Assembly (NCBI GenBank): GCA_026391235.1
Contig: JAPLDV010000193.1
Location: forward strand, 1-5,329
DNA length: 5,329 nucleotides
Source of the DNA: Bacteroidia bacterium
GTDB lineage: Bacteria > Bacteroidota > Bacteroidia > Bacteroidales > UBA12481
Reading direction: 5' to 3'
The position numbers and the translations under genes are program-made. The notes beneath the pieces were generated by a model. It did no database searches and was not told the DNA's origin. It saw only the letters and a program-made list of their open reading frames with translations. Positions 1 to 5,329 of the stretch are shown piece after piece. Positions within the stretch are counted from its first letter, which is position 1. Every line of letters begins with the position of its first letter.

Positions 1-54
1 GGAATTATGAAGAAAACCCCATCAGAGTACCGCAGGGATTTTAAAAAGTTTTGA
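1..54 (+). CDS. C-terminal end of a probable AraC-family transcriptional regulator (partial)
   Basis: Frame 1 is open from the window edge to a TGA at 52-54 and ends in GIMKKTPSEYRRDFKKF. The TPSEYR segment fits the end of the second helix-turn-helix of AraC/XylS regulators, where a phrase like FKKxxGKTPSEYR is usual; GIMK would sit where that phrase has K-x-x-G. AraC-type regulators often stand beside sugar-utilisation genes in Bacteroidota, either alone or as the output domain of hybrid two-component sensors, so the position in front of this locus is sensible. Only 17 residues are visible, so the sensor domain, the gene length and even the family are inferred from one short motif. It could be another protein with a chance match. 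Confidence 0.5.
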   Translation, partial: GIMKKTPSEYRRDFKKF

Positions 55-75
55 CGTTAATGTGAAATACTGATC

Positions 76-91
76 AGGAATTGAACGCTGA
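76..91. repeat. 16-base segment shared, inverted, with the 3096-3239 element
   Basis: AGGAATTGAACGCTGA at 76-91 is the exact reverse complement of 3223-3238, the outer right end of the intergenic element after the propeller gene. A 16-base exact match about 3.1 kb away in a window of this size is unlikely by chance. It may be a remnant or terminus of another copy of the same repeat family. The rest of the element is not recognisable around 76-91. Confidence 0.45.
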
Positions 92-99
92 AGTTAATA

Positions 100-130
100 T
101 TGTATCGGAACTTGTCAACAATTGATACAA
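100..130. promoter_or_regulatory. Inverted repeat TTGTATC-n17-GATACAA, candidate operator
   Basis: Seven-base arms at 100-106 and 124-130 are perfect reverse complements separated by 17 bases. A second small repeat, TTGTcaACAA, lies inside at 112-121 but is not centred on the same point. The site is 66-96 bases upstream of the DUF1349 start and downstream of the probable AraC-type gene, which suits a regulator-binding site or the edge of a promoter. I see no convincing Bacteroidota -7 element (TAnnTTTG) beside it. A 7-bp pair in AT-rich DNA can occur by chance, so this is only a candidate. Confidence 0.3.
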
Positions 131-135
131 ATAAT

Positions 136-156
136 ACAGCTTTCTGCTGTTTCTTC
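136..156 (+). terminator. Weak hairpin with pyrimidine tail, possible terminator of the upstream gene
   Basis: ACAGC (136-140) and GCTGT (146-150) form a perfect 5-bp stem around the loop TTTCT, followed by TTCTTC. This resembles a weak intrinsic terminator for the gene that ends at 54. The stem is short and the tail is not a pure T run, so efficiency would be low. It could instead lie in the 5' leader of the DUF1349 transcript. Confidence 0.25.
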
Positions 157-195
157 AAAAAAGGATGGTAATGATTTCAATTAAAAGTATTACCG

Positions 196-804
196 ATGAA
201 AATTATTGATTATCAAGTAAATACATTTAATCTATCAGAGTTTAGCTGGATTAATCGACCCCGGTTTTTTTCTTTGGATAATAACCGTCTGACCCTCATC
301 ACCGACCCGGAAACCGATTTCTGGCAACGAACTTATTATGGTTTTCAAAACGACAATGGTCATGCCTTCATTAAAGAGATTGAAGGTGACTTTACTTTTG
401 TGGTAAAGTCTGACTTTGATGCTGTAAATCAATACGATCAATGTGGAATTATCCTGTATCTTAATCAGGATAACTGGGTAAAGGCATCCATCGAATATGA
501 GAATCAAGAATTTGCCCGTCTGGGTTCAGTGGTCACCAATTTTGGTTTTTCAGATTGGGCATCAACAGATATTTCCTCAGAGGTTAAATCTATGTGGTAC
601 CGGTTGAGCCGCAAAGGACAAGATTTTTGTATTGAATATTCCTCTGATGGGGAACATTATCTTCAGATGCGGATTTTTCATATACACGTCCCTGTACTGA
701 TTGCGAGAGTGGGCGTTTACGCCTGCAGTCCGTTGAAGTCAGGTTTCAAAGCAGCCTTTTCAAATTTTGAATTCGGGTTGTGTAAATGGGCTGACCATCA
801 TTAA
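196..804 (+). CDS. DUF1349 domain protein (concanavalin A-like fold), cytoplasmic
   Basis: The 202-residue product matches the DUF1349 family, lectin/glucanase-fold proteins related to yeast Ree1, whose biochemical role is not settled. Family-like segments run in order: TDFWQRTYYGF (residues 40-50), a YDQCGI..L..DNWVK..IEY block (80-101), SVVTNFGFSDW (111-121), WYRLSRKG followed by an EYSSDGEHY strand (134-155), and RVGVYACSP then F.AAFSNFEF (171-193). The length is normal for a single-domain member. There is no signal peptide, so it should stay in the cytoplasm. The start is well fixed: an in-frame TGA lies at 172-174 and no other ATG, GTG or TTG falls between. No clear Shine-Dalgarno is present. 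It ends 10 bases before the propeller lipoprotein, so the two are probably cotranscribed. Carbohydrate binding is a reasonable guess from the fold and setting, but nothing in the sequence proves it. Confidence 0.85.
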   Translation: MKIIDYQVNTFNLSEFSWINRPRFFSLDNNRLTLITDPETDFWQRTYYGFQNDNGHAFIKEIEGDFTFVVKSDFDAVNQYDQCGIILYLNQDNWVKASIEYENQEFARLGSVVTNFGFSDWASTDISSEVKSMWYRLSRKGQDFCIEYSSDGEHYLQMRIFHIHVPVLIARVGVYACSPLKSGFKAAFSNFEFGLCKWADHH

Positions 805-814
805 CTAAAAAATA

Positions 815-3094
815 ATGAAATATATGAAATGGAATTTATTTCAAACATTTACATTGATTTTCGCTTGCATATTTTCCATTTGTTTTATTTCTTGTAAAAC
901 AGAGACAAAGCGGATGGAAATTAAATCTGAAGCAGTGGCTTATGAGGATGTTCCTATCGTGCAGGAATTCCACGATGCCTATAAAATCAGTAATATCCCT
1001 GATGATAACGAAGTTCGGAGCATTGCGGTGGACCACAACTCAAATGTCTGGATTGCAACGGTTTCCGGTGTTTTTGTGAAAAAGGCCGAAAGCCGGGCCT
1101 GGGATCCTGTTATCACCGGTGATGACCGCGGACCGGCCTATTCGGTTATCGTTAATCCGGATGGAGATGTTTTACTGGGAACCTGGGACGGGATATTCAG
1201 ATATAACAATCATCAGCTTCAAAAGGAAGAGGGTCCAAAACCTCCAGTATCAGTAATTTGTAATGATGGGAATGGAAATTTCGCATTAGGGCCATACGGA
1301 ATATGGCGCTGCACATCCAATAAATGGGAACGGCAGAACTACAAGATATCGCGTTCGGTTCGTGATGCCATTACCGACGAAAAGGGTAATCTGTGGATTG
1401 CAACCGATGTCGGGCTCTATCTTTGCAAAGATGGCAAAACTAAATTATACCAGGATGTTACGGAAATGATCAGCTGCTACGTCAAGGCAATTTCTTTCGG
1501 CCCCGACGGAAATATCTGGGCCGGGGTGATGGGTGGCGTTTCAATCAGGGATAGTGAGCACCTGATCAAAAATCTGACTTCCAAAGATGGAATTCCTTCA
1601 GCATCAGTAAACTGTATCAGTCAATCACCCGATGGTACGATGTGGGTCGGAACCGATGTCGGGGTGGTCCGTTTTGCAAAAGATGGCTCGCATTCATTGC
1701 GTTTCAGCAAACGCTGGTTAACCGACAACAAGGTTACCGATATTGCTTTCGATGGCGCAGGGAATGCATGGATAGCCACTGCCAATGGAGTAAGCGCTAT
1801 CAAACGGCGGATGATGACCCTGAAGGACAAGGAGCAGGACTTTTACAGCCAATTAATGAAAAAACACATCCGTGATCCCTGGACATGCGGGATCCTGAGA
1901 TTGGAAATTCCCGGAGATACCGCCTCCTGGCGCAATTCGGATGACGACAACGATGGAGAATACACCGGAGGCTATCTGGCCATGGAGAGTTTCAGATATG
2001 CCGTAACCAAAAGTGAAGATGCCAGGATCAAAGCACGAAAAGCTTTTGATTTCCTGAGATTTCTGCAGCAGGTAACCGGGACCGAAGGGTTCTTTGCCCG
2101 CTCAGTTGTTCCGGTGGATTGGACCAACGTAAATGACGGGAACCGAACGTACACCCAAAAACAACTTGCCGAGGAGTTGGTAAAAGATCCGCGTTATAAG
2201 CCGGTTGAACAAAGATGGCGGAAATCGGCTGATGGCAAATGGCTGTGGAAAGGAGATACCAGCAGCGACGAAATGGACGGACACATGATGGGCTATTTTT
2301 TCTATTATGAGCTGGCAGCCGGTGAGGATGAAAAAATCCTGATCCGCAACCATGTGAAATTAATTATGGACCAGTTGATTAGCATCGGTTATAATCTGGT
2401 TGATATCGACGGAACACATACCCGATGGTCGGTCTGGTCACCGGAACAGTTAAACCGTGACCCCGACTGGGCTTCGGAAAAAGCTCTAAATTCATTTGAA
2501 CTTCTGGCCTATCTCAAGTTTGCAGCCCACATTACCGGTGACGAAAAGTATGAAAAGGAATATCGCCGGCTGATTGATGAGGAAAATTATCTGGAAAATG
2601 CATCGTATCTCAATAAAAAAAATCCAGCCTGGCAGATCTATTTCGATCGTACCCTGGAAGGCTATCTTTTCCCTATTCTGCTGAGGTATGAAAAGGACCC
2701 CGGGCTGCATGAATTTTATATTAAACTGATCAACGAATGGATGGCTATTCAACCGGCCGGGGAAAACCTGATCAATAACCTGACCTATGCTTTTGCGACT
2801 GGCCAGACAGTCAATGTGTCCCAAACGATTGATTTTCTGAAGGATGCGCCTCTCGATCTGGTTGATTGGCCTATTGATCATACTTTGCGCGAAGATGTTC
2901 AGATTGTGAGGAGCCCGATCCTTGAAGAAATTCAGATCTCGGAACTACCGCCGGCAAGTGAGCGGTCGACGGTAAGATGGGATAAAAATCCCTGGGCCGC
3001 TGTGCAGGGAGATCTGCAGCAGGTGAGGGAACCGGTATTCTGGCTTTGGCCCTATTGGATGTCGAGGTATTTTAATATAATCTCAAAAGAATAA
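815..3094 (+). CDS. Lipoprotein with seven-bladed two-component-regulator propeller and helical C-terminal domain
   Basis: The 759-residue protein starts with a lipoprotein signal: basic MKYMK, a hydrophobic core, then FISC with the lipidated cysteine at residue 27 and KTETK after it. Residues about 60-330 hold seven propeller repeats of roughly 40 residues, each carrying a form of the D..GN.WIAT..GV motif at about 79, 121, 157, 194, 235, 277 and 319; blades 2 and 3 are degenerate (LLGTWDGIF, FALGPYGIW). Such blades normally form the sensor of hybrid histidine kinases, but here no transmembrane helix, kinase or DNA-binding domain follows. Residues about 335-755 are instead helix-rich and tryptophan-rich. 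They begin with an acidic NSDDDNDGEYTGGYLAMES stretch (374-392), which could bind calcium, and continue with FRYAVT and ITG/TGTEGFFARS-like segments seen in propeller proteins with an alpha/alpha-toroid tail. An enzymatic role on glycans is possible but unproven. M4 is an alternative start. Confidence 0.82.
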   Translation: MKYMKWNLFQTFTLIFACIFSICFISCKTETKRMEIKSEAVAYEDVPIVQEFHDAYKISNIPDDNEVRSIAVDHNSNVWIATVSGVFVKKAESRAWDPVITGDDRGPAYSVIVNPDGDVLLGTWDGIFRYNNHQLQKEEGPKPPVSVICNDGNGNFALGPYGIWRCTSNKWERQNYKISRSVRDAITDEKGNLWIATDVGLYLCKDGKTKLYQDVTEMISCYVKAISFGPDGNIWAGVMGGVSIRDSEHLIKNLTSKDGIPSASVNCISQSPDGTMWVGTDVGVVRFAKDGSHSLRFSKRWLTDNKVTDIAFDGAGNAWIATANGVSAIKRRMMTLKDKEQDFYSQLMKKHIRDPWTCGILRLEIPGDTASWRNSDDDNDGEYTGGYLAMESFRYAVTKSEDARIKARKAFDFLRFLQQVTGTEGFFARSVVPVDWTNVNDGNRTYTQKQLAEELVKDPRYKPVEQRWRKSADGKWLWKGDTSSDEMDGHMMGYFFYYELAAGEDEKILIRNHVKLIMDQLISIGYNLVDIDGTHTRWSVWSPEQLNRDPDWASEKALNSFELLAYLKFAAHITGDEKYEKEYRRLIDEENYLENASYLNKKNPAWQIYFDRTLEGYLFPILLRYEKDPGLHEFYIKLINEWMAIQPAGENLINNLTYAFATGQTVNVSQTIDFLKDAPLDLVDWPIDHTLREDVQIVRSPILEEIQISELPPASERSTVRWDKNPWAAVQGDLQQVREPVFWLWPYWMSRYFNIISKE

Positions 3095-3095
3095 T

Positions 3096-3239
3096 AGAAC
3101 GCAGATAACGCTGATTGCTTATGATCAAAAATGATTTTTATTAACAGGATTTCTAACAAATACCTGAACAGTAACATTTTAAAATCTGAATAAATCATAA
3201 AAAATCATAAAAACCTGTATCATCAGCGTTCAATTCCTA
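3096..3239. repeat. Imperfect inverted-repeat intergenic element
   Basis: The gap between the propeller gene and the acyltransferase gene has related ends in opposite orientation. The left end carries GAACGCAGATAACGCTGAT (3097-3115), TATGAT (3120-3125) and ATGATTTTT (3131-3139). Read on the minus strand, the right end carries AGGAATTGAACGCTGAT (3238-3222), then TATGAT (3209-3204) and ATGATTT (3198-3192), in the same order with slightly different spacing. This layout resembles dispersed AACGCTGAT-type intergenic repeats that I recall from Bacteroidota genomes, possibly non-autonomous mobile elements. No transposase is present. It could form a long weak stem in RNA and act as a terminator or stabiliser. 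Membership of a dispersed family is inferred and needs the genome. Confidence 0.5.
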
Positions 3240-3267
3240 ACGTTCACAAAACATATTCACAAGGAAC

Positions 3268-4233
3268 ATGAAAAATAAAGATCTGTCAAGAATCGCTTCG
3301 CTCGATCAGTTCCGGGGGTTTGCAATCTTCGGAATGATATTGGTGAATTACCTCGGATATTTTGAGGCAATTCCGGAAACCTTCAAACATCCTCGCTTCG
3401 GAATGACTTTTGCCAACGCCATTGCGCCCTGGTTTCTGTTTGCGGTGGGCATGGGCTTCTATATGTCTTTGACCCGGAACATCCAAAAACTGGGAAAACG
3501 GAAAAGCTATCTTGCAGCCATAAAACGCTATTCCATTCTGATTATCATTGGAATAGTGGTGTACGGGCCTGATCCGGTATGTGATATGTGGGATGCCCTG
3601 GTTGATATAGGGTTTGCCGGATTGCTGACCCTGCCTTTTATTCTCGCTAAACGATGGATCAGGATTTCCATGGCTATTACATATCTGGTTATTTATCAGT
3701 GTTTATTTGCATTCACCGGCTATGGCGAATGGACCATGCAGCACAGCATCGACGGGGGACCTTTGGGAATTTTCAGCTGGGCCTCTATTCTGCTTTTTGG
3801 TACGATTCTGATGGATGACTTGCGCAACTCCAGCCCTTCTGTTTTCATGAAACGCTCGCTGATTGTCGGATGCATCCTGATGGCGGTGGGTTTTGGTCTG
3901 TCTCTTTTACAGCCGTCAACCTTGTGGCAATTCTCCCAAAGGAGCATGACCATGGCATATCCGATATTTGCCTCAGGGTTAAGTTTTGTAACATTTGTAC
4001 TGTTTTATTGGCTCAACGATATTAAAAAGATAGAAATTCCGCACCTGACCATATTTGGAATGAATCCGCTTGTTTTGTATATCGTGCAACAGGTGTTAAT
4101 TGAATTTCACGGCAGTCTCCTGCCCAAGAATGCACCGGTGTGGCAGGCCCTGTGTGGTTTTGTGGTTATTTATCTGCTGTGCTTTATTGTTGCAAGGTAT
4201 ATGGATAAGAATAGGGTGGTGGTGAAGATCTGA
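3268..4233 (+). CDS. Multi-pass membrane acyltransferase-like protein (NagX/HGSNAT type, COG4299-like)
   Basis: The 321-residue product is an integral membrane protein with about nine or ten hydrophobic segments. It opens with RIASLDQFRGFAIFGMILVN (residues 8-27), matching the SLDxxRGxxxxGMIxVN signature of the heparan-alpha-glucosaminide N-acetyltransferase (HGSNAT)/NagX group. His41, in KHPRFG before APWFLFAVGMG (53-63), sits where the family has its H.PW.G...D..FP.FLF.VG segment, so it is the best candidate for the acetyl-carrying histidine. Further family-like segments are DGGPLGIFSW (162-171) and FGMNPLVLYI near the C-terminus. HGSNAT moves acetyl from acetyl-CoA across a membrane to a sugar amine; the substrate here is unknown. 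The length is slightly short but complete. AAGGA lies only two bases before the ATG, so initiation is not strongly SD-driven. DUF418/YeiB-like or OpgC-like proteins are the main alternatives. Confidence 0.72.
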   Translation: MKNKDLSRIASLDQFRGFAIFGMILVNYLGYFEAIPETFKHPRFGMTFANAIAPWFLFAVGMGFYMSLTRNIQKLGKRKSYLAAIKRYSILIIIGIVVYGPDPVCDMWDALVDIGFAGLLTLPFILAKRWIRISMAITYLVIYQCLFAFTGYGEWTMQHSIDGGPLGIFSWASILLFGTILMDDLRNSSPSVFMKRSLIVGCILMAVGFGLSLLQPSTLWQFSQRSMTMAYPIFASGLSFVTFVLFYWLNDIKKIEIPHLTIFGMNPLVLYIVQQVLIEFHGSLLPKNAPVWQALCGFVVIYLLCFIVARYMDKNRVVVKI

Positions 4234-4274
4234 GATTTCCACCCTCATTAGCAAAAGACAAAGGAGAGCTAAAC

Positions 4275-4783
4275 ATGACCAAAAGATCCAGGATTGAAAT
4301 AGTAATAGCCCTGTTGCTGACCACCGGTTCCTTATCTGCCCAAAACCATGACCAGGCCTGGCTCGGGATTCCTGAAATTATTATGACAGATGGCGGAATC
4401 GGCCCCAACAAAGCGGGGAAATCAACGAATTATTCAGCGACAATTAATCTTGCTGCAGCTTTCGACACCAGACTGATGCGGCGGATAGCTGAAAATATGG
4501 GCGAGGAAACACAGGCAAAATGGACGGGGATGAAGTAATCCAGCTTTATATTCATGATGTTAAATCGAGAGTTGAAAGGGAGATAAAAGCCCTGAAAGGG
4601 TTTGAAAGGGTTAATCTGAAAATGGGAGCAAGCAAAGAAATCTTTTTCAAAATCGATAAAAGCCATCTGAGTTTTTATGATGCAGAATCGAAAAACTGGG
4701 TTGCAGAGCGAGGCCAGTTCGAGGTGCTGATCGGGAGTTCCTCGAGAGATATCCTGGCTACCAGCCAATTTACACTTAAGTAA
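4275..4783 (+). pseudogene. Glycoside hydrolase family 3 (beta-glucosidase-like), large internal deletion plus frameshift
   Basis: Two overlapping reading frames carry opposite ends of one GH3 enzyme. The first (4275-4538) has a good Shine-Dalgarno (AAGGAGAG, 4261-4268), a signal peptide ending near SLSA|Q (residue 22), then LGIPEIIMTDG, KSTNYSATINLAAAFD and ENMGEETQAK, which match the N-terminal barrel region of GH3 before it runs out into WTGMK and a stop. The second (readable from 4508, first ATG 4520, to 4783) gives NTGKMDGDEVIQLYIHD, then V.REIKALKGFERV and a FEVLIGSSSRDI ending, the fibronectin III-like C-terminal domain of GH3. Most of the barrel, the nucleophile aspartate and the second catalytic domain are missing, perhaps 1.6-2 kb judging from usual 700-850 residue lengths. 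The join lies in 4508-4520 and changes frame. The N-terminal helix region before LGIPE also seems absent. The remnant cannot be an active glycosidase. A sequencing or assembly error is the alternative. Confidence 0.85.
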
Positions 4784-4894
4784 AAGTACCCACCCCCCTG
4801 ACCCCCTCCCTGAAAAAGGGAGGGGGAATGAGCAACAAGTTTCCCTCGGAGAGGAGCCCCTCCCTTTTTCAGGGAGGGGTTGGGGTGGGTACTT
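4784..4894. repeat. Compound inverted repeat with nested hairpins (REP-like; possible bidirectional terminator)
   Basis: Immediately after the GH3 remnant stop, a left arm (4784-4826) and a right arm (4857-4894) are near-perfect reverse complements. Both, read inward, start AAGTACCCACCCC and end in a CCCTCCCTGAAAAAGGGAGG core; they differ by a few bases in C-run length and by TGA versus AA. Each core is itself a palindrome: a 10-bp stem 4802-4811/4817-4826 with loop GAAAA, and a 9-bp stem 4857-4865/4871-4879 with loop TTTTC. A 30-base unrelated centre separates the arms. The structure resembles high-copy intergenic palindromes of Bacteroidota. It could end or attenuate transcription between the GH3 remnant and the rhamnosidase gene, although there is no terminal T run on the + strand. 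Confidence 0.75.
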
Positions 4895-4938
4895 AATGAC
4901 AAGTTATATAGTAGTACACCAAGATCAAAAACATCAAC

Positions 4939-5329
4939 ATGAAGATACTAATAATAGCATGGTTCCTGGGAATCCTGCTCACTGTCTCCTGCACGTCTGA
5001 AAAGATCAGGCCTGAAGTAACAGCCCTTCGCTGTGAATATGTTGCTAATCCTTTGGGACTGGATGTATCAGCTCCCCGTCTTTCGTGGCAGATGAAGAAA
5101 GAGGTGCGCGGGGCCAGACAGACAGCTTACCGGATCATCGCGGCAACAAGCGACAGCCTGCTGCTGAAGGATACTCCTGACCTGTGGGATTCCGGTGAAA
5201 TCAAATCCGGCCAGTCCATCCAGGTCGTTTATGCAGGAAAACCATTGCAATCCGGGATGGGTGTCAGCTGGAAGGTGCAGATACGGGATGAAAATAACCA
5301 GGTATCCGCCTGGAGCTACATCTCCCATT
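4939..5329 (+). CDS. Alpha-L-rhamnosidase, GH78-like, N-terminal part (runs off the window)
   Basis: An open frame runs from ATG 4939 through the window end, giving 130 residues without a stop. It begins with a lipoprotein signal, MKILIIAWFLGILLTVSC, with the lipid-bearing cysteine at residue 18 and TSEK after it; threonine at -3 is slightly atypical. Then come the opening landmarks of Bacteroidota GH78 rhamnosidases: L.CEY..NPLGLDV..PRLSW (residues 30-50), RGARQTAYRI (57-66), DLWDSGEIKSGQS (81-93), V.YAGKPL (96-103) and SWKVQIRD....VSAWS (110-126). This is the N-terminal beta-sandwich domain; the (alpha/alpha)6 catalytic barrel and its acid residues would lie beyond the window, as such enzymes usually have 850-1,100 residues. 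It should remove terminal alpha-L-rhamnose from glycans at the cell surface or periplasm. It starts 44 bases after the compound inverted repeat and has no clear Shine-Dalgarno, so its transcription may be separate from the GH3 remnant. Confidence 0.88.
   Translation, partial: MKILIIAWFLGILLTVSCTSEKIRPEVTALRCEYVANPLGLDVSAPRLSWQMKKEVRGARQTAYRIIAATSDSLLLKDTPDLWDSGEIKSGQSIQVVYAGKPLQSGMGVSWKVQIRDENNQVSAWSYISH

Noticed and set aside
165..209. Short ORF (ATG 165 or 171 to TGA 207-209) overlapping the start of the DUF1349 gene, preceded by an A-rich AAGG
   Set aside because: It encodes only 14 residues (MVMISIKSITDENY), has no recognisable content, and short AT-rich frames are common by chance. A leader-peptide role is not supported.
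2492..2881. 129-codon minus-strand open frame inside the propeller lipoprotein gene
   Set aside because: It lies opposite well-conserved coding sequence on the + strand, has no recognisable domain, and is best explained as an antisense shadow.
4213..4245. AGGGTGG / CCACCCT 7-bp inverted repeat spanning the stop codon of the membrane acyltransferase gene
   Set aside because: The loop is 19 bases, there is no T tract after it, and the left arm is part of the coding sequence. It is too weak to call a terminator.
4675..4902. Minus-strand open frame across the compound inverted repeat
   Set aside because: Its proline- and glycine-rich translation comes from the repeat arms, and the remainder is antisense to the GH3 remnant.
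5068..5328. Minus-strand open frame at the right edge
   Set aside because: The + strand at the same position encodes a clear GH78 N-terminal domain with many matching motifs.
1..5329. CRISPR array, tRNA, rRNA or a classical transposase gene
   Set aside because: No regularly spaced direct repeats, cloverleaf-like sequence, rRNA motifs or transposase-like translations were seen on either strand.

Overview
The window looks like part of a carbohydrate-degradation locus from a member of the Bacteroidota, with moderate GC and AT-rich gaps. The grounds are lipoprotein signals followed by acidic or charged residues, a periplasmic seven-bladed two-component-regulator-type propeller, a GH78-type alpha-L-rhamnosidase start, the remains of a GH3 glycosidase, mostly weak Shine-Dalgarno sequences, and intergenic repeats of a style seen in this phylum. 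The genus cannot be named from the sequence. All recognisable genes lie on the + strand.

Layout. Positions 1-54 hold the last 17 codons of a gene whose end resembles an AraC-family regulator. A 141-base gap follows, with a 7+7 bp inverted repeat (100-130) and a small hairpin (136-150). Next come a cytoplasmic DUF1349 protein (196-804) and, 10 bases later, a 759-residue lipoprotein (815-3094) that joins a seven-bladed propeller to a mostly helical C-terminal domain. The gap at 3095-3267 holds an imperfect inverted-repeat element, and a piece of the same sequence recurs inverted at 76-91. Then comes a multi-pass membrane protein of the NagX/HGSNAT-like acyltransferase type (3268-4233). After it lies a wrecked GH3 beta-glycosidase gene (4275-4783): only the signal peptide plus a short N-terminal piece and the last domain remain, joined out of frame at a 13-base stretch that can be read as either flank. 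A compound inverted repeat with nested hairpins and G-quadruplex motifs (4784-4894) follows. Last is the start of a lipoprotein GH78 rhamnosidase (4939 to the window end).

How the genes may work together (inference). Exported glycosidases (GH78, formerly GH3) would trim a rhamnose-containing glycan at the cell surface or in the periplasm. The propeller lipoprotein may bind or process such a glycan, the membrane acyltransferase may acetylate a sugar, and the AraC-type regulator may control the set. The two most unusual items are the GH3 deletion scar and the kinase-less propeller/helical-domain lipoprotein paired with DUF1349.
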